A stretch of DNA of 64,000 nucleotides, taken from assembly GCA_023238725.1 (NCBI GenBank), contig CM041535.1:21943230-22007229 (forward strand). Reading direction: 5' to 3'. This document shows positions 23,578 to 37,571 of this stretch, piece after piece (positions within the stretch are counted from its first letter, which is position 1; the number at the start of each line of letters is the position of its first letter). The translations under genes and the position numbers were made by a program. The notes below the pieces were generated by a model. The model had not been told where the DNA came from, ran no database searches, and was given only the letters and a program-made list of their open reading frames with translations. Source of the stretch: Scortum barcoo. Lineage: Eukaryota; Chordata; Actinopteri; Centrarchiformes; Terapontidae.

Positions 23578-26500
23578 ACAGGCACACAGAAACACAGTCA
23601 GACCTGTCACCTATCACTCTCACTCCCGCTGTCCACCGAGGGCCTGTCTCTGAGCCTGGTGTGTCCAAAAGCAGTCGTTTTGTTGCATTAACACATCTGT
23701 TGACCTCTCCGGTAAACTGACACTTGTCTAGCAGGAGGAGACAACAACAGCCACAGACAAACACAGAGGGTTGGAGGTTGGGACAGAGACATGAATGAAT
23801 AGATGGAAAGATGATAGGGGAAATACAACTTTTACACGTGCACTAAAGTAAAATCAGAGGACAATAAACAAAAAACTAGGTTAAAGCCACTTGCAACAGT
23901 GGCCTTAACATCATGAGGCAGCTAAGAGACAATAAAGTTGAACTAATGAGGTATAAAGGGGCAGAGCCACCTTTTCACATCAAAACAGAATTAGAATTAA
24001 ATTCAGGGCACATAATGCGTTTTCTCTTTGTTCTCGCCTATTCCCCGCCTAGGGCTTTCCTACCCTGAAAAACTAATATATATTTTCAAGTGTACTGCCC
24101 TAGGAAGGGCAACTTTTACCCATTCAGAATATCAAATGTTGAAGCAGTAAAGGTTTGAAAAATAGTCTCTGTGACACTGATGGAAGTTTTAAATGTTAAG
24201 TGGGTGTGTTTCAACAAAAAAAGCCCTCAAGCATCTGAAGAACAGAGCGGCGTCAGAGTGGATTCCAATCTCTGCTTCACAAAGCGTCATGGTTTAACCC
24301 AGCAAGCTACTCAGGACCATGTAGAGTATTTTGTCAGAATTAAGAGTGTATAAAAAAATTAAATATGACATCATCATCCTGATAGCTATTACCATAAAGA
24401 CAGTGCATCTCAATAATGTTCATAAAAAGCACTATCTTTTAATGTGGTGTGCTGCAGACAATAAAGTCTTTACATACGCAATCCCCACTTCGCTTGTTAG
24501 TTTTGATAAACTTATAAAGTGCTTGGCCATTCGTTATCCTCTATCTGACCACAGAAAGATCATAACCACAATCCACTGTGCAGCTCCATTGGAGCATTTA
24601 AGGTTGAGGAACTATGTTTTATTGCGTTTATTCACTTTTAATTTGTTTTGGCCAATATGTCTAAAAATGTAATTGCAACATGGATTATTATGTTCACTGG
24701 CAATGTATTTTCTTTCTGTCTTTTTTTCCACTGAAAGAAACATCACGTTTTTTTTACTACACAGAAGTCGCGTACTTTGTCTGGAAGAATGGTGGGTGTG
24801 CAGAGCACAGTATTAGACTGGGGTTCACAAACTCCCATATTTGGTTCAATTTAGGCAACAAATTGGTTTGGTTAAGGTTAGCAAAAGACTGACTGATTTC
24901 ATCTAAATCTTAATAAAGTAAACACATATCTTCAGGCTCTTAACTTTAACCAAGTCCCGAAACACAACAATTACATTTTACCATGCTTTAATTGCTACAA
25001 GACAAATGGGCATTTTGAAATAATAATAATTATGTGATCAGACAATGTTTTACAAATACTGTACATCCAGTATGAACATTCTGCAAGTTGGTTGATGCAT
25101 TCATCAAAAAGCTTTTATTATTCATCATTTCTAGGACACAGTGTTGGTTTAGCTACCTTTCTTAAGGGCATCCCAGCAGGAGATGTTCAGAGAGCCCTAA
25201 CCAGTGTCATCCCTGCATGTGTCCTTTACGACTCGCACCGAGCTGAGGGAGGCCAGCTGGGCTAAACGGCAGCAATAATCAGTGGAGAAGTTAGGTAAAC
25301 ACACGCGGGGAGAAGAGAGTAAATCCTCTGACGAGTTAGCTGTGGCACTGACATTGGGGGAGTAAAGAGGGAGTTAAGCAACTTGAGATCTAGTGCAGCA
25401 GTGTTTGTGTTTGTGCACAGTAAACTTGTGTGTGCATCTTCAATGTGTACTCGTGCTCTTTGTGCACACAGTCCGCGTATGTCTCCGTGCTATGTACATA
25501 AGTGTGTCGTCTTTCTGTAAGGTTCATGTGTGTCCCCGGCTATGTAAATATCCCTCATGTGTATGTGTAAGTGGCGTGTGGGTGGGTGTGTGTTCACACA
25601 CTTGTGTATTTGTGATCCACAGAGGCATGCAGTGCTAGGCAGACTCTGGCTGCTGTAATCCGAGGTTTACACGCTGTAATGCTGCTGAAAGCCTGCAGGC
25701 CTAGCTGGCAGAGAGAAAGAGAGGGAGAGCAAGAAAGAGAGGGAAGGAGAGAAGGAGGGACATTACAGAGGAGGCAGCAAAGAGTGGCGATGGGAAGGGC
25801 ACTCATGAGAGACAAGAATTAGGCTGATAAAAAATTGTGGGGAGGAAAGTTGAGATGGAGAGAGGGAGGGACAGAAAAGAAATGCACAGGATGATAGATA
25901 AGCAAGACACACTCAAAACAAGAGCAATAAGATGCTTGATAGTATTGGTCAATCTCTGCACTGAATATTATGCACTTCTAGACTCTGTCCAATATAATTC
26001 TTTATAGACTTTATCAGGTCTGAGTATACGTCGTTGTGGCCCCATTGCTGCGTGCTTTGCTCTTTGCTGCTCCATTAAAAAGAAACAGAAACAGTGGAAG
26101 ATCAACAGTTTAAATTATTCATGCCAATGCGTTCCTTTGGTGTGTGTGCGTGGTTAATTCCAGCCAGATAAGGAACCGCTGAGATTTAATTGCAATCGTT
26201 TCTTCTGCTTAGTTTTTTTTTTTTTTTTTCTGAATTTCGAGAGACGTTAGGTTGCAAGTTTACCTGATAAAACTTTTCTGCCCACACACCATCTGGAAAT
26301 GCATCTGAACTGAAAGACGATTAATTTTTTTTTTTTTTTTATGTTTTTGCTGGAAGTCTCTGTTCTGTTGGCCCCTGACACTGTGTGATTTTAATTCTTT
26401 ATTTTATTCTTTATTCTTTTTTAATACAACCATTTAAATTATATTTTTAGATTATTATTGCAGACAAGGTGATGTTGTTTAGTATTGACAAAATAAAATA

Positions 26501-29499
26501 AAGTAATTTCAACCCTCATGAATGATAATTCCTCGGCTGCAGCATGTTGCTGAATAATCAGCTCTACTGACATCAAAATAAGTGATCACAGAAAAGAAGT
26601 TGGAGGTGTCAGGAAGTTGTCTCCTTAACATTACCGTTAAGCTAAAGTATTTAGGCCATATTTGCGGTACGCTGACAAGCTGACAATCATATGTTTTCCA
26701 AGCCCTCAGTTTATATTGGTCACGCTGCAAGCCGAGACTGGCATTTTGAAATTCGTCCACTTAGGGGAACTTTTTCCTAAAAGCCAATTTTCAGAAGGAG
26801 TGGTAAATGCTAACTTGCTGGGAACGGAAGGGCGAAAACACAGAATAGGATCAACAGAGAAAAGAAAGTGTTACCAGACCAGCATTAGCATGAATGTGGT
26901 TTGAGGCTGGAGAATTAAGACACGGAGAGACAGACCAGAGCCCGAGCACGGATAGTTACACCTTAATGTAATTCGGTGAATTTAGGTCCTGAAAGAGCGT
27001 ACTGCAGACGGCGACAGAAGGCGCAGGAGAGAGAAAGAGAGAGAGAGGCACAGAATGAAATGACAGGAAAGGAGATGAGAGAAGAGGAAATGAAATGAGA
27101 GAGGGAGGGCTGACATGAGGTGGAAGAACAGGGAGGGAAAGATGGATGGCATATCAAACCAATGCAAATCTGTTCCCCCCTACTGTAATCACTTTAGTGT
27201 GTGTAACCGCACATACACACACACATACACAGGAAGGCACACACTGTAAATCCTTCTTGCCTATGCTTATTAAGCCTATGAGAAAATCTAGGCGTGTGGT
27301 GATTCACTCGTAGATTATTCCATGATATAATTGTTTGGTATTCAGTCCCCCTGATAGACTGAGATAGGCTGTGTGTGTGAGAGAGTGTGTGTGTGCGTAT
27401 ATCAAGGGATGAGGAAGAGAAACCAGCGGCAGCAAATTAAAAAAGCGATAATAGATCAAGAGAAATTAATTATTTGAAAGAGTGAAAAGGGTAACATCCC
27501 TCCATGAAACAGTGCACATTCTTGGGTCTGAGGTTTTATTTCATGGACAAGGTGTTGCAGCAAATGGCTACAACAACAACAACAACACATTTTGAATAGC
27601 ACGTAGCCTGCATTCAGTTCAGTTTAATTTCTTGATCCTTTTAAGGGTCATAGGGACTATTTGCTATCCCAGGAAACACGTGGGAGAAAGAAAACCAAAG
27701 TAACAAGGACAGGTACCTGGTTATATCCGTTTACATAGACAACTTTACATTTAGCATATGCCCTTGTGTAAGGGCAGGTTGTAGCTTTAATGACGTGTAA
27801 ATGCTCCTCGTGGGATGATGGCGGCCCCGTCCTATAACTTGGAACCACAACACTATAGATAGTTCAAAGAAAATGTTTCATTGCTGAGATTTTCCTTTAG
27901 GGGGGTTAAATGCTCTCCGGGGAACTCTCATTATCGTAAGTGTATGTGCGATGAAAAAAAAAACTTAATACTGAAAATGAGGTCTTAGTAATTATGAGGG
28001 GAATAATTGGCTGGTGTTCTTAATAGCATTGGGCCAATATTTACTGATTATTCAGTGGAAGGGTGAAGAGGCTGTGATTGGCCTCTAGAGGTAGGATTAC
28101 ACCTAAAAAAAAAAGCTGGAGTCATGCAGCTACTCTTTGTTTCTCTAACCCTCTCTTTAGCGCACGTCAGTATCACACTTCAGAGAGTAATGGGTACTTT
28201 TTGTTTTTTTTTAATAGATATACTCTCTGGCATCATGGAGAGGATTAAAATTTGTATAATAGTGTTTATATTTCTATACAGTACTTTACAAGAGGGGCTG
28301 TAAGGACTGTGAAGAGGGCATTATCTGCAGTCCAAACATCAAGTCTACACTTTTCCATACAGGAAGTGGTGCAAGCTGTCGTGGCGAGCATCATTCGTGT
28401 GCCGTTTTTCTGGTGAATCAGCGACTAAAAACCACAGGTGCTCCTTTTAGACGTGGGGATTAGGTGTCTGGTATTCTAATGGCGTTTTTGGACAGGATTT
28501 AGAAACCGGGACCATGCGAGACAGCAGTGGATCCCATCAATTCACACAGCTCCTCCATCTGCAGCGATGGGAGTCATCACTGCAGCAGCCTCTGCTCCCG
28601 CGAGTGCCGTCGGAAACACTTGTCAAAGAGCCGTCACGGATTTAAAAAAAGAAAACGCGGTAAGTTATGGAAAGTTCGCCAAATTTCATGGAGAACTGGT
28701 AATGTCAAGCGATGCTATTCACTTACCAAGACGTCCGTCCGGTTCTCCACAGGTTCTCCTTTACACGGCTCAATTTCTCGCTGTGCCTCTTTACTTCTTT
28801 GTGCCCTCGCCTATTGCTAGTGGTGGCAAGTTTAAAATTATAAGGCTACAGTCTGAGTAACTTGGGTAAATTATTTCCAATCTCATCAGTGTCGACACTC
28901 TTTAATACTGCTTCACTTGAACTTTGCAGCCCCTCTCCAATTACCGTCCCAATCTTTTAGTTTTTAGCTGGGCGTGGCAAACTGCCCGTGAAAATGGGGT
29001 TGGGGGTTGTCAACTTTAAAAAAAGATTTTTAATCTCAGTTCAGTCTCAATCAGTTTTAGTCTATGTACTCTCCTCTGTCTCCCTACCCTTACGCAGTTT
29101 TTGTCTACGTGCCTTGCTGTCCCATCCCGTCCTGCCTGTCCGCCTTTGTATTCTTCAGTTGGAGTGCAGTTTAGATTTTTCCTGGCTGGCCTACAATGAA
29201 CCATACTGAGCTTTGGCCCGGCGGTGTCGTTTCCTGTAGAGAAGCAAGACCTTATCCCTGACAAACACTCTTATGATTCACCAAACCTCAGCTCCTTTTT
29301 TTTTTTTTTCCTTGAGCAGAAGCATTAACGCATGGGTTCTGGCCTGCCTCTGTGGTATATTTGTGTCTGTGGGCGGTCACCATTTTGTCCCCCACCAATT
29401 TTATTATTCACCTCACTTAATCTCTTTCTTGAACTGTAATCCTTGACCAATCTCTGTGACCCAGAAATGCTCCGCTCCCGCCTCAAAAGTTTCGGCTGA

Positions 29500-30110
29500 G
29501 GTCTCCCTCCCCTCTTGTCTCGGCAGGCCAGATGTCTGCCCCTGTTCACAAAGCCATGGTGTGTTTAACACGAGGACACAACCTTGGTGTCGGATACCAC
29601 TGCTCTCTCGCTTTTTTTCTCTCATTCTCCGCCGCCACCTTGGTAGTGCGATGTTTACAACCAGGTCACAGGCAATTAGGCCTCCCCCTTTATCTCTCCT
29701 TCACATCCTTGCCTCTGTCAATCTGTTCATCCATCCATCAATCCATCCATCCGCCACATAGCAAAGAATAAACCAAGGACTGACAACCTACCTAATTTCC
29801 CAATAACTCTTTTTTTCCCCCAACCTCTATCCATCCATCACTCTCCCTCTGTACTCATCCATACGTCTATCTGACTTGACGCCAATGAAAACATTAGCTT
29901 GAGGGCTCAAACATGGCGGCTTCTTCATTTTTTTTTTCCCTCCCTGCATGTCTCCTTCTGTCCTCCCACCATTTCACATAGCACTCAGACCTCCTCCCCC
30001 CACCTCCACCACTTTCTTGTCATCTTTTTCAATCTTTATTCATCCATCCACCATGTCTGTCTTCCGTTTTTTTCCACCCCTCACTCAGTTAGTAATGTTG
30101 TATTAATAAC
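29500..30110. other. Pyrimidine-rich block with CATC repeats
   Basis: C/T-rich sequence with CATCCATCCATC clusters near 29729-29753, 29831 and 30041. I see no supported gene in it. Confidence 0.7.
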
Positions 30111-31513
30111 ATGACATCTCAGATGCCTGGGCAGATTGCACACTGAACATGAAAAGGCTAAAAAACATTCACAAAATCATAAAAACTATAATTAACAGAC
30201 AAACAAAACAAAGCTGAAGATGTACTCTGTGGCTGTTTTCTGCTTGCACGATTCAACGATTCATTCAGTACTTTGTGTTACACTCAAATACTGTACAGTG
30301 TTTTTTTAAAAGGCCCCGTCCCTGTTAAAATGCAGACAGGGACACGTCATACTTCACTGCAGCACAGTGGTAGAGAAAATCAACAGGGTCGGGCTTGGAG
30401 AAAGGGGCTGGCATCAGAGATTTATAATGCTGACTTCCTTAGAAGTCTTCTGCATGTTTTTTTTTCTTTTCTTTTCAGGCACAGGGTTTATGGAGACAAT
30501 CGCAGTATCCCAGAAATAGGTAGGGAGCGGAGTGAAAACTTTTGTATGCGCTCACACAATGGCACTACTTTTTCTTTCATTCCTTCTTTCTTTCTTTCTT
30601 TGTTTCTTTTTGTCTTTTTTTTTTTATTCTTTCCATGAGTCCCTGGAAGCTGCTACAGCACATTGACTCGTGAATTCTTTTGGATGAAGATATACAGTGC
30701 CGGATCTTATAATATGCCTCCACATATACAGTAGCGACACTTTTCTTAAAAAAAAAAAAAAAAATCAGCTGGCTTCTGCTCGGTTTCCCTCATGTCACCA
30801 CACAGAATTTTGTCTTTGCTGAGTTGTGAGACAGGATTGACAGTGGAGCATCTGGGGAATAAAACTTCTCCTGGCTTGTCTCCGCAAACAGAGAGGCAGA
30901 CGAGTGGCTGCCGGGCGAGTGTTTGGTGTTACCCATACTGTTTACACAATGGGTGTTTTTGTTTGGCACCACAATGAATTTCCCAATGGGGTTTGTGTGA
31001 CAGCAGGTAATAGTTAAAAAAAATGCCGTCTCGCACTCATATTTGTCTCTTTCACTTATTTGCTCCCCTCTCTAACTTCCCCTCCTCCCTCTTTCTTTCT
31101 GTCTCCCTATGCTTTTTTGATATCTCTCTTCTCTCTCTCTTGCAGAAACAGATGCAGCAAGAAAAAAAAAAAATTCACATGCGCCACCACACTTAGCTGA
31201 TCCAAGGACACCAGAGGCAGTTTGTCAGCTTCAATTAGCGTCCACCGTCCACTGCGCTGTGGTCACCCAGAATATAACTCGCTGGTCAGTGCATGTGTGC
31301 TCGCTCGTGATTGACACGACCTTCCAGCTAAAACAAAACGTTGACATCAATCAAGCCGCAGAAGAGGCCTCCAAAATCCTCAAGTATTCAGGAGTTCACA
31401 AGGGTAAGAGCTTTTATCCCAAAGTTGGGGGGAAAAAAAACAGCTATTTAGTACTCCTGTCCCGCCCTCACTTCTGAGACGGACAGGATAAAAGATGAGA
31501 CTGAGAGCCGAAG

Positions 31514-31612
31514 CCTTAAAGGAATATTTCCACATTTTGGGAAATTATGCTTGTTTACCGTCTGACTGGGAGTTAAATGAGAAGATCAATATCAATTTAA
31601 TCTCTGTGAGTT
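31514..31612. repeat. Fragment of a teleost dispersed repeat
   Basis: CTTAAAGGAATATTTCCACATTTTGGGAAATTATGCTTGTT followed by GGGAGTTAAATGAGAAGATC matches a repeat that I recognise as abundant in teleosts (TAAAGGAATAGTTCAACATTTTGGGAAAT...GAGAGTTAGATGAGAAGAT). The family name is not certain. It has no coding capacity. Confidence 0.55.
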
Positions 31613-32744
31613 CACTCTAGAGATCAGTCCATGACAAAGCAGAGGGAAAACAGCTCATCTTTGTCAAAAAACAAAAAAATCATATATCGCCGCCAATAGA
31701 TCCGAGCATCACCTGGGTTTTATCCAGATTCTTTTACGGCATGACAGCTTCAGTATGTGAACAGCATTAATGAGAGGCTACATGCTTTTACTGGGCCTGG
31801 CTGCTCGTAGGGCCCGACGGGTAAGCTAACCGCTTGTTAAAACACAAAGTTTTATTTTCTTTTGCTACATGTATTCACGCAGAATTTGTTGAAAAGCCTC
31901 TTTGATGGAGCTAGACAAGCGGCCCGTCTGTACTTTCATTCTTTGTGCCAAGCTAGGCTGCACATGTCTCGAGCGTTTCATTTTCGTGGCGAGCACAGAG
32001 AGACGGAATTAACATCAGTCTGTTTATCTAACACCACAAAGACAAACGGCCGTATTAAACAGACACAATTACACATCACACATCGAAACGTTGCTGTCAT
32101 GTCATCTTTATACTGAAAGTGACTTTGCAGACTCAGTTGATGCTGAGCTGGTGTTTGCTGGCAGGGGGTGCCAAACAAAATTAATAATATCAAATGGAAA
32201 AAAAAATAGTCCTCTTCCACTGCATAAATGAATGAACGCTCTTCAAAACAAACACCAGAGCTAAGTGTTGTAGCGAATGAAGTATTTGTTCTTTTAATGA
32301 CTGCAACATGCTAGATCCAAGCAACGCTGACTGTATTGAAGTAAATGGGAAACCAAGTTATCTTGCAATTAAAGCCTTTTTTTTCTGCGATGATAATTGG
32401 TGCTACTTTGGTCCGACAATTGACGTTAAGATTTAAATTGTCTGGAATAATGTTTACCTTAATTGGCAGGTCCCCACCTTACAACACTTCACAATATGGC
32501 AAGGACACGTAAGTTTTAAAGTTAACCTTTGAAATGTGGTATGCTACTAACACCTTGCAGACTCTTTTGCATGCTGGAAAAATTTGGAAGCCCATCACAA
32601 TCACTCCTGGAGTCGTTTCAGAACATGGTTGCCATGCAGACATTGATCAAAATGATAAATATCTCGACAAATAAAAACAAATGTTCCTTGGAAATGTGTT
32701 CCTTCTCCAAAATCCATTTGGTACCATACGATGGTATTAGGCTA

Positions 32745-32841
32745 TAAATAAACAAACAAACAAATAAATAAATAAATAAATAAAAAGACTGAGGCAAAGG
32801 AGGGGCTCTGTGTATGTATGAATGAATGAATGAATGAATGA
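32745..32841. repeat. (AAAC/AAAT)n and (TGAA)n tetranucleotide arrays
   Basis: AAAC then AAAT units at 32745-32785, and TGAA units at 32812-32841. Confidence 0.93.
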
Positions 32842-33099
32842 GGCCGTGATGTGCTTCTCAGAACTTTGAAAATTTTAACATCAGCTATTGCATGAAGGTA
32901 GCTCCAGAGCTCTCGTCATCACACATGAAAGAGTGGTCACAGCTCAGACAGTAAGAGTACACAGACAAAGAAAGAAGAGAGAGAGAGATACACACACAGA
33001 CAAAGAGAAAGAAAGAAGAGATAGAGAGAGAGAGAGCTATCAGATGAGATGACCAAGAAGAAATGAAGTGGAGGGGAAAGGATCTGTGATGCAAGACAA

Positions 33100-33610
33100 A
33101 TCAATGACGTCCTCTCTCTCCTCCCTCTCTGCTCCTCAGTACTCCCCCTCCTTGTTTCTTTTCCTTTTCCCCCATCTCCCTTTCATCCATGCATCTTTTA
33201 CAGCATCTCCCCGTCTTCCATTTCCTGCCCCTCCATTCTTTCTGCAATCTCCCACCTGCCCCGAAGGTGGGGGAGACACGCTGAATAAAGATACATGCAA
33301 ATCTACCTAATAGGATGGAAAATTGGAGGGAAATAGGGATCTTTCCCCTTGGAGATATTTTCTTCTCTGTCACTATCTTTCCGCCCTTCACTCTTTGCAT
33401 GTTTTCACCCAGATATGCTTTCTCTTTCCTTCTGATTTATTTATCTCACTTTACTTCCCCTCTAACTTACTATCTGCGTCGCATTTTTTCAGACTCACAT
33501 AATGCCTGTCTCTCTTTCTGCTGCTTTTCTATGTGACTCATCGGTACCTCCGTCTCTAACCTCCCTCTCTTTTCACATCACCCTCTCTATCTCACCCTGC
33601 AGGACTTTTT
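33100..33610. other. Pyrimidine-rich block
   Basis: C/T-rich plus strand following a GA-rich segment at about 32965-33040, so strand asymmetry switches near 33080. I see no supported gene in it. Confidence 0.65.
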
Positions 33611-34079
33611 TACATAATTGTAATAATCAGTTCCAGTGGTGATGCCCCTCATCTAACCTCCCTAAAATAGCACTGGCTAACTTGCCCTTTAGAGTTGCAT
33701 CCTCGCTGTTTTGTTAGGCGATCAGAGAATGCGCGAGAGGCCACTGTACAACATCCCCATGCTGCGCGTATGAAATCTCAATTTATTTAAGACCTTATTA
33801 TGCCCATTTCCTTGTTAGCAACCGTGCTATATTAGATATTATCAGGAATCTTCATCCAGCCCTTAAGTCTTATTTAGTAGTTTTATTGTCACACAGCGTA
33901 AGAAGTTTCCACAGACTGTTTATAGTCTTTTTCTTTAACTATGTGAGATAAACCCTGCAATACAGCATGGGTATATTTTCATATTTTTATAAGCACTAAT
34001 GCACACACATTTACGTTTAATTTTAGATTGTATTAGAACTCATTTTTAGCCATCCTAGCTGCACGGCGATGATGATATA

Positions 34080-34455
34080 GGATGAGTCCATCATTCTGGT
34101 TCAGACTAGATTGCCATTACACCCAACATGGGCGATTCCTTGACTTTTCATCCAGCACCAACAGCCAGTCAAAGCTTTCACTGTCACAGTAGAATATGTC
34201 CAAAACGTCTTTAACGCTCGTCACAAAATTTTGTGCTGACATTCATGGTTCCCAGATCATGTATCTCAATGACTGTGGTGATCACCCCCACTTTTCCTTT
34301 GGCATTACCGTGAAGCTGACATTTTGTTTTGAGTAAATGTCTTGACATTGACAGATATTGAATGAAGCCGTGAAATTTGGTATAGACACTTGCTCTCCTC
34401 TCAGGGCGTGTTATAACTGAGGTAATAAGATGATGGACCTTTTATCATTAGAAAG
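34080..34455. repeat. Teleost dispersed repeat, first part
   Basis: Phrases such as TCATTCTGGTTCAGACTAGA, TTGACTTTTCATCCAGCACC, GACATTCATGGTTCCCAGAT, CTGTGGTGATCACCCCCACT and GAAATTTGGTATAGACAC match a repeat I know as widespread in percomorph genomes, with recurring TTTGGTGATCCYCTGACTTTTC..CATCATCAGGTCAAA blocks. Several diverged internal sub-copies are visible. I cannot name the family with confidence. It has no coding capacity. Confidence 0.55.
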
Positions 34456-34854
34456 CAAAAGGTTGTTGTCTATCATTATTTACAGATTTTCTATAGTCAA
34501 CAGGTGTTTGTAGATGCAGTACGTGCAGATGCAGTAGAGGTTACTATATGTAGTGGGATGAGCTTGCAAGTCTCACGACAGATCAGAATAACATTAATAA
34601 TATTGTTGACATTATAATAGGCTTTATTTGAGCAGGTACTGGCTGAAGCACATGGGAGTTGGTCAACCTCTCATTTTTGGAAACTATAATACAAGATTGT
34701 CTGCTCTGATGATGCAACAGCAGCAAACAGAACTAAGCAACACTGTTCAGTTATGGATCCTCCCCACCATGCATAACAGTGATCAGTGATCCTGTGATCT
34801 TGAGAAAATAAAAGTAGTGAGTTTGAGATAATATTAGAAAAATATTGCAAGCAC

Positions 34855-35120
34855 TGACTTTCTCGGCTTCCGTTGACACCCATCATCAGGTCAAACTTGT
34901 AATATGTGAAATACTTTAGTAAATATCTGCAATACTGATAACTTTACCATTAACTTCAGTTTTATTTTCATTTTACTGCTAATTAGCAAACGTTAGCATG
35001 TTAAAATTAACACGGTGAACATGGTGGGCATTACCATGTTAGCATACTGATGTTAGCATTTAGTTCAAAGCACTGCTGTGCCTACAAGACTTTTAGTGTT
35101 GTTATGGTATGACAAAGCCA
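34855..35120. repeat. Teleost dispersed repeat, second part
   Basis: It resumes with CTGACTTTCTCGGCTTCCGT and CATCATCAGGTCAAAC, then TACTGCTAATTAGCAAACGTTAGCATG, GTGAACATGGTGGGCATTACCATG, and GATGTTAGCATTTAGTTCAAAGCACTGCTGTG. These are the expected continuation of the same repeat as at 34080-34455. About 400 bp between the two parts (34456-34854) do not match and may be an insertion. Confidence 0.55.
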
Positions 35121-37545
35121 ATATTAGTTTGGGCTCCCAATCCAGTCAAAGACATTGTTCATATTTCAGAAATGTTTGATTTCAACAGCTGATATCTGGA
35201 TGAGCGCTGCTACTCCTGCACCATGAGCAGATGAAAGTAACTTCTAAACAGAGACCAGCAACAGGATATTAGACTGAAAGTCAATAACAGGTGAATATTT
35301 GGGAAGGGACACCAAAAAAAAAAGCTGGAAGTTGCCATCCACGTGTCAAGCCGAAAACAAACCAGAAAGGACACGCAGAGGCCATTCATTACGCGCATCT
35401 CAGTCTTTATATCGTTTGTTCAGACATTGAGATTGTCCCCGTAGACTACAATGTCAAAGAAAAGCTATTTTAAAAAACTCATATCCTTCTGTGACACTAA
35501 CCATAAAAAATGAAAAGATATTAAAAAAGCAGTTGTGTGCTGTAAATTCAATAGAGCTGGAACATGTTAAATAAAAGATTTATCATTTTGTTCTGGGACA
35601 GGCACTCACAAAAAAACAAAACAAAAAAACAAAAAAAAACCCCCACTACTATTCTTGCCACCAGGAGACAAACTGCAGAGACGCTTGAATCACATTTTGC
35701 ATCCCCATTCCATAGGTTAACGCGTGTGTCTGTGGAGAATATCTATTCTCTGTTACATTTTATGAAAAGGGAATACAACAGCTTTGTGCGGTGTGTCACT
35801 GCGGCTTAGCCTTATGAAAGAAACTCTGTCAACAATAATTAACTCTGTTTGGAACTCAGCGGAAATGGGTAACGTCTGATAGCAAATCCTCTCTGCATGC
35901 GTGTGTGTGTGCCGAGCCGAAAGTGGAGGAAAACGCGGCCTTTCCTCTGTGTTGCATACTGATGGTCATGCAGACTGACATTAATTGTCATGGAAAGCCA
36001 AAAGGGTTAGCTTAGCAATTCCAAACATGCCAAAAGATTTATACGAGTGTCTGCGTGCGCGCGGGCTTGCATGCGCTACCCAAGTAAACTGCAGCAGCTA
36101 AAAGTGTGTTGAAGTTGGTGGGCACATTAAGCCTTAACGTGAAAAAAAAAAAAAGTCTTCAATCGCTCAAAACATATCATGATGAAATGTTTCTCATATG
36201 GTGACAGGAATGTGAGTGGGCTTCTAAGGTCCCATGACTCTCTGAAGTCACTTAACGTAATTTGCCACATATGTCAGACGAGTCTGGAGACGATAATTGA
36301 AGGTGACCTCAATTTGAGAACACGGCGGTTTGCGGGCCATTGGTTCGAGTAAAGGGAGAGAATGTTTTTGCCTCTCCTCCAAAAGATGGAGAATACGTGC
36401 TGATGTGTGAGAGAAAAGATGGCCCGAGTGCGTGCGAGTGTAATGATTGTGACTCTATTATGACCTGTGCCGCCGCTCCTATCTCTCGTGCGAGATCTAT
36501 AAGGATTAGGTAATCTATCTCCTTTCTAGCCGTCTCTCTAGCGCTCTGCCTGTTCCATTTTCCCTCTCTCTTCTTCACATCTACTCCTTTCCTTAATCTC
36601 GCAAAACATATCAGTCTCTCTCCATTCTCTCATCACCTCCTCCTCCTTTTTCTCCATGCTTAGCCACAACCATTTATTGTGCTGGGTCTGAAGTATTTTG
36701 CCTCTCTCATGTCACTTCAGATGCTGAAGATAGCTAACGAAGCAATTACACATTGCAGACTTGTTGCCTCCATATAAGAGAGCAGTGGAGCCTGGCACGC
36801 CTGCAGATGTATAGAGAGAGAGAGAGATATAGGCTCCCATGTACAGCCACTGAAGGTAATGGAGCAGAAAGCCAATTCTACCACAGTGTAGTGGTGGTAA
36901 TAATAATGACGATCTCAGCTGTCTGCTGCCGTCATTATCACGAGACAACTGTATGAATGTGTAAAGCATGATGGGGTAAGGTCATGATAGGGGATTGAGG
37001 GCTGAAAAAAGGTGACGGCAGATTTGGGAGAGGCAGGAGGTTCATAAAATAGAAGATAAAAATGGAAGGCAGTTGGCGGAGAGAGAGAGGCTACCTTAAT
37101 ACCTTAATTGAGGTAAAATAGGGAAACAAAAGAAAGAAGCTGGGCTGCATTTTTGTCATTAGTGAGCCTCCCAGCAGAGATAAGAAGGACGACAAGAGGA
37201 GACAGAACAGCGAGAGAGGACCGGAAAGAGGTTAAGTGGTATTCTCAACAGAGTGTTAGTTAATACTGCAATTAGGGGAGTATGCATATACTGTTAATGC
37301 CATGATGAGGCGGATGTTGCTGTAGCTGGGCTCTTTGGGGCCCGCTGTCCATAATTAAAAAATCTTTAATGCAGACACAGAACGGCTCCTCTATGTAAAA
37401 TGCATGGGGATGCGCCCATTATCCATACATTTCACAAGACGCGTCAGTGTCCTGAAAGCAGTCGGGTACAAGAGAAATACATTTGACTTCGTACGGTATG
37501 ACAATTAATGCAAATGGTCTGGGGATGTGGTGGGCAAAAGGGAGA

Positions 37546-37571
37546 AAAGAGAGAGAGAGAGAGAGAGAGAG
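37546..37571. repeat. (GA)n microsatellite
   Basis: A GA run of about 26 bp. Confidence 0.9.

Noticed and set aside
28527..28860. Two overlapping 97-codon open frames in different frames
   Set aside because: Neither resembles a known protein, and overlapping frames of equal length suggest chance.
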